The notes under the pieces are model-generated. The model worked only from the letters and a program-made list of their open reading frames with translations, had not been told where the DNA came from and ran no database searches. Both the position numbers and the translations under genes were made by a program. 64,000 nucleotides of DNA from Larix kaempferi (Eukaryota > Streptophyta > Pinopsida > Pinales > Pinaceae), in assembly GCA_027924585.1 (NCBI GenBank), contig BSBM01000994.1, positions 13,684,501 to 13,748,500 on the forward strand, read 5' to 3'. Below are positions 45,472 through 57,620 of the stretch, piece after piece. Positions within the stretch are counted from its first letter, which is position 1. Each line of letters starts with the position of its first letter.

Positions 45472-46304
45472 TGTTGGAACGGGTTTTGGATCTATCTTGG
45501 AAATTGCACACCAAAGATGGATTGTGGGACAAGTCGGCAATTAGACCAAAGTTGTGCAGAAGCAGGAAGCTAGTTAGAAGTTAGTTAGGTTCTTTTTCCA
45601 CTTTGGAATGGGCTCAGCCCATGTTGTGATGTATAAATATGTAAGGGTTTTAAGGGTTAAGTAGACTTTTTGTTGAAATTCTATTACTTTTGTTGGAGAA
45701 TTATTTTGCATGGAAACCATGCTATTGTATGGTCATGAGTCAATATTTTCTATGTTATGCTCTATAGTTGAAGTCTATTACAAAGGATTGTTGCATACTA
45801 CGTAGGTTATGTAAGTCTTCCCCATTGATAATGAGAATAAGTACCTCTGGTTGTAGTATTTTACACTTGTATTGAATATGAGGAATGCATATGTATGATG
45901 TACACATGGATGTTATGTTATATTTCTATCATGATTGTGTTATCTATTTGAATGTGTATGTCATATTATATTGCACAACAAATGAATGAACAATAGACCT
46001 ATTAACTGAATGAATGGTAGATCTGTTAGATGAATGTTCAGTACATCCCTTGAGTACTGCAGAAGCTTGGTTCCTGGAGTTTACCTAGATACCTCGGGTG
46101 AGACTTTTCCTACTTGTAGGTGATGTCAAAAGGGCCGATGTCTTGGGTTTTGTTGGTGGAATTTATGATGAACCTTGGGTATTCTTGCATGCCAATAGCA
46201 TTCGATTAAGAAAACAATAGCAATGAATGAATATAAGGTAATAGAAATAACTCATTGATCATCTTAAGAAATGAATAAAAGAAATTTGTTTCGGAGTTGC
46301 TACA
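45472..46304 (+). repeat. LTR of a Ty3/gypsy-type element, ~833 bp
   Basis: Starts TGTTGGAACGGG and ends GTTGCTACA. It is followed two bases later by TGGTATCATAG, a diverged tRNA-iMet primer site (46307). A TATAAATA box lies near 45632, which fits a U3 promoter. Gag follows downstream, so this acts as a 5' LTR. A polypurine-like tract upstream means it could also be the 3' LTR of the preceding coiled-coil unit. No second LTR copy is in the window. Confidence 0.65.
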
Positions 46305-49090
46305 GATGGTATCATAGTATATTTACAACACTTTGTGGCCTATTTGGATTTTCCATAGAACTATTATGAAATATAAAATCCAATAAATAAATTTTCTTAT
46401 GCACTTTAGATTGTAGATTGAAGACTAAATGACGTCGGCGAGACAAACACAACCAGATTTTCCAAACAATATAGGAAATCAAAATTCGATTTATTCTCAA
46501 TTATTCAACTTGGAAATAAACACAACAAGAAACATAATTGAATTTGATATTACTTGGGAGGATTTAGCTTAGCAAGAAGAGATGATTGATTAGTTACGAA
46601 ACCCAAGACAATGACAATAATTTAAACAATAATGAGTGTTGAAAGAGATTCTAGTCAACAGGGGAACCTTAACTCACTTCCTTAAGAGGAAGAGTTGTGG
46701 GTTGATTTGAATGATATCCAAAGAGTTGTTACTCCCTAAAGAATGTTGAAAACTGTGCATATTTTAAAGGAAGAATTACAAAATTTTAAAGATGAAAAAA
46801 TGAAGGATAGAGAAGAACAATGCGAGTTAAATACAAACTTTGACTGAAATAAAAAAATAACCACCAACCTATTCATACATCTAGAAATGTTATAAAAGTC
46901 CCTTAAAATGAGAAAATAACTAGAACTAAAGTCTATTAAAATGCAACTAAGTCTATGAAAGATTCTTGTTCATCATCTGAAATCCAACCTCATTACAACA
47001 GTAGTTCTTTTGACACCTCTTCACCCTCGTAGAAAGAAGAAGCCTAAACATTGTAGTAGTGGAGGATAGCATGGGAGGTTTTAAAGAAAACTAAAGAACC
47101 AACCTTTCAGGGTGACTTAGAATCTGGTGAGAAAGCTAAAGAATGGTTGTTGGGAATGTCAAAGTAATTCAAGGTGTATGCCTACCCAAGCAAGTTGAAA
47201 TCTCACTTACTCATTTATAACTTAAATGGAAAGGTTGCCTAGTGATGGAGAGACCTAAAATTAACAAAAAATATAAAAGAGAAAACATGCAAATGGAAAA
47301 GTTTTTAAAACTTATTTAAGGACAAGTACATGTATGAAAGGTTCTACTATAAAGAGATTAAAGAATTCCATGACTTGGAAATGCTTTCAATGCAGGGTAA
47401 ATTTTAGCGGCGAAATTTTTCCAATTGGCTATTTTTCAAGCATTTTTTCAAAAAATAAATCCGCTATTTGGTCATTTTTACACTCTAATATCGCCTTTAT
47501 TTACATAAAATATGTTTTTTAATTGTAATATTCGCCAAAATTTACAAATTTTACCTACCTATCTATATATATGATTTTTTCAACCCAAAATAATCGCCTA
47601 AAATACTATACTTAGGTATATTATTAGAATCAATAAAAAATACCTTGTTTCTATGGAAATGGATAATTTGATAAACAAATTTTTGGAACTACTTCATTAT
47701 GTTCCTTACAGTAAAGATGAAAAGGTTAAAATTCAACAGTTTTTAGGTTTCCTTCCACCTTACTTCAAATATAAAATTGAGTTTGATGCACATAAAACTT
47801 TGGACAAAGGAGTATACAAGAACGGGCTTTGTTATGAGCGTAGTCAAGATAGATCTAAAAATATAAACAACAATGAAAAGAATCATAAAATATTTTTAGG
47901 TAGCAGAAAGAAATGCTTTAAGCCACCTCCTTAGCGAAAACAAAATAATAGATTTCCAAATAACAAAAATTTCACAAGAAGTGAGTTTCAATCAAACCTT
48001 CCAGCCCAAAGTTGAAACAAACCAACAACTTATACATGAAATAAAATAGTGCCAATAGCAATAAAATGTTGGGGATGTCAAGGCCACCATTATTATAAAG
48101 ATTTCCTGCAGAAAAATAATAAAGTTCTAAATAATTTACAAGAAGATGTAACAGTTGATGGCATTGCAAGAACACCTAGAACCTATGTTTCCTTGGAATG
48201 CAGGTAAGCTAATCACAAATCTACTATGGTAGAAATAAAAGGTAAACTCTTGTCAAAATTAGTCTCTATTTTGACAGATCGAGGAGCTTTTCATAGTTAC
48301 ATTGTCACTAAAGTTGTTTATTCGTGTCATTTAAATAAAAATAATTCATAGTAAACCATGTCTAATGCAACTACCTACCGATACAAAAAGGAAAATTCCA
48401 GATGTGGTTAAAGATTGTCCTCTAGAAATTAATGGCATGAAAACAACAACGAACTTGATTATACTACCATTGGGTACGTATGATTCTAAATGAGTTCAAG
48501 GATGTTTTCCCTAAGGAGATAACAGGGATACCACCTAAAAGAAACTTCGAATTGTCCATAGAATTTATACCCATAGTAGAGCCTATTTCAAAAGCGCTAT
48601 ACCATATGAGTACACCAAATCTAGTTGAGCTAAAAATGCAACCGAAAGAGCTAATTGAAAAATGGTACATTCGACCCAATGTGCCCCCGTGGGGAGTACC
48701 AGTTCTTTTTTTAAAGAATAAGGATGGTACAATGTGAATGCACATAGATTATCATCCTTTGAACAAGTTAACAATAAAAAATTGATACCCAGTACCAATA
48801 ATAGATGACTTGTATGATCAAGTCGGAGGAACAAATATATTTTCTAAGATTGATTTAAGATATGGTTATCACCAAGTTAGAATCTGTGAAGAGGATATAA
48901 ATAAAACAACCTTTAGAACCAAATATGAACACTACAATTTTGTAGTGATGCCATTTGGATTAACGAATGTACCTAGTACTTTTATGTTCATGATGAACAA
49001 TATATTCAGACAATATCTGGATAACTTTGTATTAGTCTTTATGACGACATACTAATTTATTCTAGAAATTAAAAAGAGCACAAAGAGCAT
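46305..49090 (+). pseudogene. Ty3/gypsy retrotransposon: gag, protease, partial reverse transcriptase
   Basis: After the primer site, stop-broken frames give gag (EPTFQGDLESGEKAKEWL at about 47100, FKDKYMYERFYYKEIKEFH at 47315, FLELLHYVPYSKDEKVKIQQ at 47680), a damaged zinc knuckle (KCWGCQGHHYYKD, 48068), a protease remnant (ILTDRGAFHSYI, 48275) and RT from 48480. RT landmarks are [19 protein letters not shown] and [14 protein letters not shown]; the catalytic DD region at about 49030-49060 is frameshifted (VLVFM...TTY). RT stops near 49090, where antisense retroelement sequence begins, so RNase H and integrase are missing. Gag is also interrupted by foreign sequence at 47396-47640. Confidence 0.85.
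47396..47640. mobile_element. AT-rich insertion in gypsy gag
   Basis: Gag reading runs to DLEMLSMQ at 47395, is lost for about 245 bp, then resumes at about 47650. The insert starts GGTAAATTTTAGCGGCG, and an inverted relative (TTCGCCAAAATTTAC...TTTACC) ends near 47555, so a short inverted-repeat element may account for part of it. Exact edges are uncertain. Confidence 0.45.
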
Positions 49091-51868
49091 CTAAGATTGA
49101 CTTCGTCTGTAAAACCATAAAATCCACCGGGTATTCCCATGAGTCGACTGAAATAACAAGATATTCTATAATGCCATCTGGTTTTACATAAGATTGGTCA
49201 ACGAACTGTAAGATAGTAGAAGTTTGTCGAAGGTTTGTAAAGCCCAATCTATCCATTGTTCGTTTAGTCATGACATTAATGGATGCTCCCAGATCTATCA
49301 GTGTATTAGAGAGAGAAATGCCATTGATTTTCACTTTGACAACGAGACTACTAGGGTCAGAGTATTTAGCAGTAAGAGTGTTACCCATCATTAATTCAGC
49401 CAGATCTCCTATCACGTGGACTGTTGGGGGGTCTTTTCTCTTTTTGCCTGGTTTTTTCAAACATAGCTCTCTGATAGCTTTGGAGCAAATGGGAATGTCT
49501 TTAATAGCTTGAAATAGTGGAATTCTTACACAGACATTTCATAATTTTCCAAGGAGATCAAATTCTGATTGAGGCATAAATTTATCTATGGTTAAGCGTT
49601 CAGGATATGGTGGAGGTTTCTTTTGCTCTATTTGGGGCAATTTCCTGGGTGAGATGGGTGGGAAATTATCTTCGGATCGCACCAGTATCTCTTTAGATTG
49701 GACTTGTAAGACCTCTGGTGTCTCTTCCTCTTCCTCCTCTGTAATTATAGGAGAGGCGGTTTTATTAATTTGTCTTCCAAAGCGTAATTTTAATGTCATG
49801 GCAGTTCATCATGGAGATGGAATAGGATGGATAATTAGGTATTTCAACAACCATTACAGGTTGTCCAACCTTACTATTATGGTTAGGAGCGGGTTGTGCA
49901 CGAAGGAGTGGTTTTGGAGGTGGATTGTTCAATGGAAAGGTTAACTGAGGCTATAGAAGAGGTTGCATTAATGGTTGTACTGGTGCAAATGGGAATTGAG
50001 GATTCTGTACTTGAGGAGTTAGATGCTAAATTTGTTGTTGATTTCCAAAAATTGAATTCCTCCAGTTTGATTACCAAGGAATATTTTGGGGATAGGAAGG
50101 TGCCCATGTTTGTTGAGGAAAAGGTGGGTACCACGGCTGAGAATTTTGTTCGACTTGTGGAGCTTGTGGAACTTGTGACTGATGTAATTGAGCATTATTC
50201 CAATAAGGATTAAATGGTTGTATGGGATCTGGTATTGTACCTGAAGGTTAGGGTTTCCATGGACGCTTTTGAGATATAAAACAAACTGGTTCTGCATCTG
50301 TCCCTGCTTCTTCATATATGGCCTTGAGTCCTGGAAGCGAAAGGAAGTCTTTCGTAGGATGCTCTAGATCGCATAGAAGGAATATTTCCACTCTATCTAA
50401 TGGGAAACGCTTGAGAGGGTGTCTGTTTCTACATTTAGGACAAAAGATAGCCCAAGCTTGATCTTCCTCCTCTTGCCTTTTCTTTGCTTGAAGTGCATCT
50501 AACGGAGAACTCAGGGAACTGAGTATGTTGGTCTTGAAACCCTCCAAGAGGTTTCCAATCTCCATCCTTGAAACTCCTTCTCTTGAAGTCTTGGTGGTCC
50601 TGTTCACTATGTCCCTAATTCCTCTTCCCGATCTGGAGGCATTCCTCGAATACCCTCTTGCAGAGGTCATACATTTCCACATATTTTAGTAGGGACACAT
50701 CCCTTGCACCCATCAAATTCAGCAGATCAATGCAATCATCTCTGATCCCTCGTAGGGACAGAATTTTCAGTGTATCATCATTTAAGCCATTCTGTCTCGA
50801 TCTTTGCAAATTATATTGCTCTCTCCATATAGTCTTCTAGGTTCTCGTCCTCTTGCTAGATCTTTTTAAAAATTGCTTCCTTTCGATCCTTGTCCTTGCA
50901 ATATTCTTGATATTTATTCAGAAATACCTTCTTCATTTGAGCCCAAGTCGTTATACTATCCCCTCGCAGCCTCATGAACAACCTCAGAGCCTGGCTTTTC
51001 AATGTGGATGGAAAAAGTTTGAGCTTTTGCTAATCTGTAACGTAATCATAGCTCCTTCGGAGGACATCGAATTCAAATAGGAACGTATCCATGTCTTCAC
51101 TTGCCATAGCATGAAAATTGGGCAATGCCGAATGTGGAATGTTCTTCATCTGGTTTGTAAGTGTAGATCCAGAATTTCGGATTGGAAACTCGAAAGTGAC
51201 CATTCCAGTACTTGATTCTCCATTTATATCTCCTCGGTTTGTCTCCTCCCTACGGGGAATGTGTTCTCCTTCGCCATCCATATTCACCATCAGATCTTTG
51301 AAAGTACCTGATCTGGCTGACAACAGAGATTCAGCAAACAATTGTTCCTGACCTCCTTGATCGTTAACACTGATTTGCTTAGGAAACCCTCCTTCTTGAA
51401 CAAACTCTTTTTCTTGAACGAATTCTGTAACTGACATATTTTCATCATCATGCATTGGTAAGACCATTCCGTCGGTGTGCATGGTAGAATGATCAGGCCT
51501 TTCAGTCTCTTGCTTAGAACTACTAATAGAAGGTAACCTTCATTGAACACGTCCTCCTCTTATTGTTATTCCTGCACGGTTAGTACTTGGGGGGATATCA
51601 TATGCGTATACAAGTCTACCTGTACTATCTCTTACTCTACGCATGAATACTTTGCATGTTCCAGGATCACAGGGACTTGCAGCGGGCAATATTCTAATGA
51701 ATTCATCTGTGCGTCTTAGTCATCCCTCCTCCAAAATCACACCAGACGATTTTCAAAAAAAATATGTCACACACAATCTACTCAAAGAAAAGAAGAATCG
51801 CAACTCGAACCAAAATAATCAATCAAAACTACAATGTCCTTGGAAGCTCCCCGGCAACGGCACCAAAA
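49091..51868 (-). pseudogene. Antisense Ty3/gypsy gag-protease with tRNA-Asp-type primer site
   Basis: On the minus strand, gag is recognisable at 51130-50870 (HSALPNFHAMASEDMDTFLF, continuing as a KLFPSTLKSQALRLF-type stretch and AQMKKVFLNKYQEY). A protease follows at 49460-49062 (VHVIGDLAELMMGNTL, then LIDLGASINVM, where D-S/T-G-A-S is expected, so the residue after Asp is Leu). Several stops and frameshifts lie between. RT and integrase are not found: the element is cut at 49091 where it meets the sense-strand gypsy RT. The primer-binding site sits at the right, giving the direction of the element. Confidence 0.8.
51848..51865 (-). promoter_or_regulatory. Primer-binding site complementary to tRNA-Asp 3' end
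   Basis: On the minus strand TGGTGCCGTTGCCGGGGA differs by one base from TGGCGCCGTTGCCGGGGA, the site complementary to the plant tRNA-Asp 3' end used by several gypsy lineages. The likely LTR edge CTTGTCA lies three bases upstream (51869). Confidence 0.8.
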
Positions 51869-53376
51869 TGACAAGCTCTTTAATTCCCTTTTTAATTAAA
51901 TTGAAATAGAAAGTTGTTCATAAATTATCAACCCAGGGCCACAAAGGCTTATGAGCTACCAGAAAAATTATATGCTAGACACTGTAACTTGGATGATTTT
52001 CACAAAGGGGATATCAATGAATTACTGAATTGAAATTAAGATGCAACCATTGGTGAATAGACTCCTAAGAATTTACCAATTATAGAAAGAATCTAGAAAT
52101 CAAACCAAATTACGTAATTCTCAACTTCAAAACATGTTCTGCTATGCTATGGAAAGTAATCACATCCAACGACACTCTATTATGCTACAGAAAGCAATTA
52201 ACATCCAGATCTAATTTAGCAAACTGAGAAATTTCTAGGAAAACAATTCGATAAACCAGAACTAAATGAAGGAACTAGATAGACTAATTTAACTCTACAA
52301 TTTGTTTCTACCTTTACGCACTAACAACATAATTCCTGAAATGAGCTTAATGCATCCATTCACCGCAGAAGTAATTTTAATTCAATGTTCATCATTCATA
52401 TATTCCCTTGAAATGATAATAAAAATGACTATGCAATCCATTCGTATCACTACTTAAGCATTCACACTCACTTATGCTCAGCACACCAAATCTGAATACC
52501 AACAATTAAATCAATCAACACTGCATCAAACATTAAATTCATCAACATTAACAATGATGCATAAAAGAAAGAAATCCTGCTTATAATAGCACAAGTTACA
52601 AAAGAGGGCCCTTCCTTTGGCAACAAGGGATGAACAACCACTCACTCACATGAAATTTATCAACACATTCGAATCAGGTAAATCATAGGTTCTTTATAAA
52701 AGTCTGATAACAGTTTTCAATAGATCTTATGCAAATTGGTGGCTAACCCTTCTGAAAGAGTGCCAATGTTTTTATACATCAATGCTCATGAAAGAAATAT
52801 GAAAGATCGTGTAGTTACAACAGATTTCCCAATGAAGCCCATCTACGGATCCTCAAAGAGATATTCCAGGAATCTGTATCGTTGAAAATGGAGATGATCC
52901 CATAGATATCGAAGTGGTCAACCATGAGTTATCATAGATCCAAAATACTGAGTTAGGTACAAAATCTCTGATCCTTGGATTGATTGCATCATCATCTAAA
53001 TGTTGGGTAGGTAACGAAAATGATGTAGAGATGATATCCTTGTGTTCTAGCTCAAGACTAAGATGCATATCATCCATCTTCCATAATTCCTTCATTCTAC
53101 AACCTATAGGAAAAATGATACTGAACCTAAAACACCACTTCTTTAGTAGGCAATAATGGAAACATAACTCTATCCAAATCATAAGCAATTGACAAATAAC
53201 AAAGAGAACAAGATCAATTCTTACCAAGGCCAAAATGTGCAAAATGTAAGCAAGAGGGCAAGTTGTAATACAGGATAATGTCAAAAAGATTCATAAACAA
53301 GGTAGAATAAGGGAACAAAAAGGGTCATATGCACAGCCTGTCAACTATGAGTAAGATAAGTAAGAATCCCAACTAA
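51869..53376 (-). repeat. Probable LTR of the antisense gypsy element (outer edge unresolved)
   Basis: From TGACAAGC at 51869 (LTR 3' edge on the minus strand) the sequence has no coding content, consistent with an LTR of about 1.4 kb. A diverged internal repeat (CATGTTCTGCTATGCTATGG / CACTCTATTATGCTACAG) lies near 52130-52210. The opposite LTR edge could not be identified, and no partner LTR is in the window. Confidence 0.4.
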
Positions 53377-56300
53377 CTATTGATACAAGATATTGTCCAC
53401 GAAAGGTGTATCACCTCCATGTTTAAGCTTGACTCTTAAAAGGAAGGGGGAATGGGTTGGTTTTCTACCATCCATTTTGAATCTAATAGTAAGGTCTTGT
53501 GGATACATATACTCTCCTACATTGAATCCCAAATATGATTCAGTGATTTGGATTCCAAGAAAAAAATGTAATAGTACTAAGTCAGTCATGAAAGACCTTT
53601 CATTCCAGGTAGATTTGAACCATGCAATTGATGTGACAGAACTCACTGTGATCAGTAGATCATCCACATAGACTACAATAAGAAATAGATATTTACCTTA
53701 TTAAAGCATGTATACATTTGGATCTGAATTACAGCTTGAAATTTTTTGGGATAATATAAAAGAATCCATCATTGCATACGAAGCTCAAGGAGCTTGTTTT
53801 AGTCCCTACAAGGATTTATTTACTTTGCATACAACATATGAGTCTTGAATGTACCCTAGTGGGTGCTCCTTGGAGATATCGTATGAAAGGTATCCATGAA
53901 GAATGCAATTCTTCACATCCATTTGATGAATCTCCCACTATTGTGCTACTGCTATGGAAACTATAAGTTGAACCGAATCCATCTTTGCAACAGGTGCAAA
54001 ATTTTTTGTGTATTCAATTCCATGTATCTGTGAGAACCCTTCGCACATCAATATTGATATGTACTTGATCATAAGTGCATTTCCTGACATCTTGGTACTA
54101 TAAATCCATTTGCATTGAATCAATTTCCTTCCCTTATGATGGTGTACTGAATCCCAAGTTTTGTTGTTCATGAGCGATTGATACTCCTCATCCGTGGTGA
54201 ATCCCCAATGTGGATTTACGGAGGCTTCCGCATGGGTTTGAGGATCAAACGTAGACACCATATAATAGTCAACATTAATAAATGGCTATATGGATGCAAT
54301 ATTTTGTCTTGAAGAATGAACCTGTCAGGGGTTTCTTCATGGTTCAGAAGGATCACTGACTACTTCCCATGTTGCTACAAAAGTTTTATTTTCCCAATGA
54401 GGCTAAATTCTTGGGTCTACAATATTCTCATATTCCATTTCAACATCATCATATTGTTGTGAATGTTAATATCTATATAAATCTTAATTTTTTGTTGAAG
54501 CATTAGAGGAATCATAAAAAACTTCATTTTGAACAACTAGTTGACCATCGGTGGGAGAACTAGCATCATACCTTGGAATTTATTTAAAATTTACAATTAC
54601 TTCAATCAAATGTTTATTACTATTTGGATTCAATAACCTATAAATTTTTACTCCTATAAAATATCCCAGAAAAAGGCTCTCCTCACTTTGTGGATCCAAG
54701 GCCCTTCTTTTCTTGGAAGTAATATGAGCCCAATCATGGGATCAAAACACCCTAAAGTGTTTTACTATTGGTTTTTTATCATTCCAAGCTTCAAAATGAG
54801 TAAACGATTACAAAATTTCATGATTTACTCTATTTTGACTATAATTTGAACAATTTATGGCTTCATATCGCAATTTTTGAGGTATATTCTTTGATTGTAG
54901 CATACAAGTGGCCATTTCTTTCAATATTGTGTTTTTCTTCTCTACAACCCCATTCTTCTATGAAGTATAAGGAACTGTATATTGCACCTCTATACCAGGT
55001 GTAGAGAAAAGATGATGTAAAAATTATTGATAGAATGCTCTCCATTTTCCATGTGGAGGATCTTAATCCCCTTCCCATATTGTTTCTTTGCAAGTGATTT
55101 AAAATATTGGACATGTTCAAATACATCATCATTCTGCTTTAGGAAGTACACCTATGTGTATCTCTAAAATTCATCAATTAAAGTCAATACATATCTAGAT
55201 TTATTCATTGAAAGGTGAGGAAAAGGACCCATAATTTCACTATGGACTAACTCAAGATGGGAAGAGGCTCTCTATGCCTTTCCTTTCTCAAATATTTCTT
55301 CGGGATGCTTAGCAAGTGCACATCCAAGAAATAATCCATCTGAAAAAGATATGGGTGGTAGCGCTACTTCAGAGCTGCCTTGATTGATTTCTACAAGAAA
55401 CGATAGTTAAGGATCACAAATAGCTCATGCCATAGTCTACTAAAGTCATTAGAATGCATTAACAAAACTGAAGTAGAAGATATAGGTAAAAAATTTTAGA
55501 AAACATACAACTTTTTTTTTGGTCTTCTTTCCCAAGTGTAACCTTTGACCCATCAACCATGTCGGAGATGATTATTGAGTCTCTAGTAGACACAAATTTC
55601 CTTCCTTGGCCCATGTTTGTGCTTTGGTAGATGGAAAGGATATTTTTGGACAAATATGGTATGCAAAGTACATCTTGAAACAACCCATCTTTTTGTAGAA
55701 TGTCCCCTTTTAAACATACCTTGACTAGAGTGTTGTCTCCCATGATTACTTATTGACTATTGCATGGCTACAAGGAGGTGAACATATCATCAAATGAGGC
55801 CATGTGGTTGGATTTTGAAGAATATAGGATCCAAGAAGTTGATTGTTAAGTTTAAAATGTCAAAAGTCCATGTCCTCTTTCGAGGGGAGGTCTTTCACTC
55901 CTTTGCTTCCACACCATGTCCTCATTTTCTTCAAAAAAACTACATATTCATTTTATTTCTTTGTGGGGTCGCTTCATGCTGTAGGAACATAAAGGAAACT
56001 CCTTTTTGGTCTTTCCTACTATTGAGTTTTCCTTGCCATGAGAAAAATTGAGCTTTTGGTCTTTTTTTTGTAACGAGTCCTTTGTTGGCTTATGCCCTTC
56101 TTATCCTCATTTGTTGCAAGTGCATTTGTAATTGAGGTCTTCCGTAGGCCTATTTATGATATTTTATCTTTCTCTTGAAGAAGGGAGGCAACAAATACAT
56201 CCATGGTAGGAATATTAAAAGAGGCTCCAAGAGCCAATCTAGTACAATTAAAAGTATAAACAAAGACATTGTAATCCAAAACCAATTTAAAGAGAATAGA

Positions 56301-56846
56301 CAGTACCATTTGTGTGTCATCCTTATCAATATTAAAATTCTTCAGTTGTAATAAAATTGATTTAAACTTCGTGAATAACTCTTGGATAGATTCAAAATTA
56401 CTTGGTCTTAAGTTCATGAGTTCCACGTCCATTTGATGGCCCCTCATTTCATCTTGTTTCTTCAAGGGAGTGGAAAAAATGGTCCAAACATCATTTGGAG
56501 TCTTCTTGGCTTAAATATGATAGATTTAGTCTGGAGAAACTTTATAACAAAGCATCCCATGTTCTTCATCCATTCCATTTAAGTATTTCGATTTTTCAAC
56601 TATTGTATTTGGTCCCACCTCTTCTCCCATTGAGACCCAATAGATACGCTTTATTCTCAACAACATATGTATTCTTGATTTCCATTCAAAGTAGTTTAAG
56701 AGGTTAGAATTTGTTGGGGATATATATCCATGGATACAAATGCACTATTTGATGACTGGAAATGAGCTTTTTTAACTTGCAATTGAGCTTGATCCCTGAT
56801 AAAACTACTACAGTAACTTCTTAGCACCCCTACAACTCTGATACCA
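53377..56846 (-). pseudogene. Ty1/copia retrotransposon, decayed
   Basis: Reading right to left on the minus strand: gag (56465-56154: SNFESIQELFTKFKSILLQL, LLQEKDKIS); GAG-pre-integrase region (55743-55459: KGDILQKDGLFQDVLCIPYL, SKNILSI); integrase remnants (about 55250-54850: GPFPHLSMNKSRYVLTLIDE); RT start (54260-53940: PHWGFTTDEEYQSLMNNKTW, GRKLIQCKWIYSTKM, FAPVAKMDSVQLIVSIA); RT catalytic region (53667-53377: MDDLLITVSS, FFLGIQITES). The gene order integrase before RT defines copia. Many stops and frameshifts are present. Confidence 0.85.
56836..56846 (-). promoter_or_regulatory. tRNA-iMet-type primer-binding site of the copia element
   Basis: On the minus strand TGGTATCAGAG matches the usual plant primer site complementary to initiator tRNA-Met. 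It lies upstream of the copia gag, as expected. Confidence 0.8.
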
Positions 56847-57620
56847 TATATAATTTGAGCATATAGATATATGCACTAATCTACGAGAGTGATATTGTGA
56901 GGAGAGATCCATCATCTAAAAACTTATGTAACAGATGTCATAGCATAGATCAATACACAAAAGAGATAAACCAAATAGAAAGATAGAATGTTTTATTACA
57001 TCAACCTTAATGAAGGGAGGAGAATAATATAAATATCAAGTCAATTTGAGTTAGGTTAGGATTCAATTTGAACTACTCATGCAGTGCTAGAGAGGCTAAT
57101 AGGGCTTAAATAGATCAAGAGACCCTCAGTTATACATGCACACTCACCTAGACTGAGTTCAAATGACATATCACTCACTAGGCACTAGTTCTAACTAAAG
57201 GAGTGGATGCAAATCCCTGATATCTCTCCACTAGGGTACTAATGACTAAAGAGGGTAAAGAAGGGTCAATTACGACCAAAATTAGTGGAGCGCATCTAGT
57301 ATATAACTAACAATTGAATCAATCACCACTAAAATCTGGGGAAATATCTTGAAATCATCAAGGGAAGCACCCCCAAATCAAGGAATGCGCCCTCAAATCT
57401 AGGGATCAAACTTTGGGTTAACGTAGGTGATAAATGTGGATGGGGATTGACCCACTAGAGTTACAAAGTCATGCTCTAGGTTACTGGGTAGAGGGTTATT
57501 TTCTATAAAAGAAAGTTTTTGTTGCTTTTCCTAAGACATAATCGACAAGAATGTGAACCAATAAAGGTAAATGAATCTCTAGAGGGATCTACCAAAAGGA
57601 AGAAACACCAATTGGAGAAA
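56847..57620 (-). other. Probable copia LTR, outer edge unresolved
   Basis: Non-coding, beginning directly at the primer site on the 5' side of the copia element. A clean TG...CA pair is not visible. It merges into the next gypsy element near 57620. Confidence 0.35.

Noticed and set aside
52853-53284. 143-aa minus-strand open frame
   Set aside because: Lies in the presumed LTR/flank of the antisense gypsy element; hydrophobic mixed composition without domain features.
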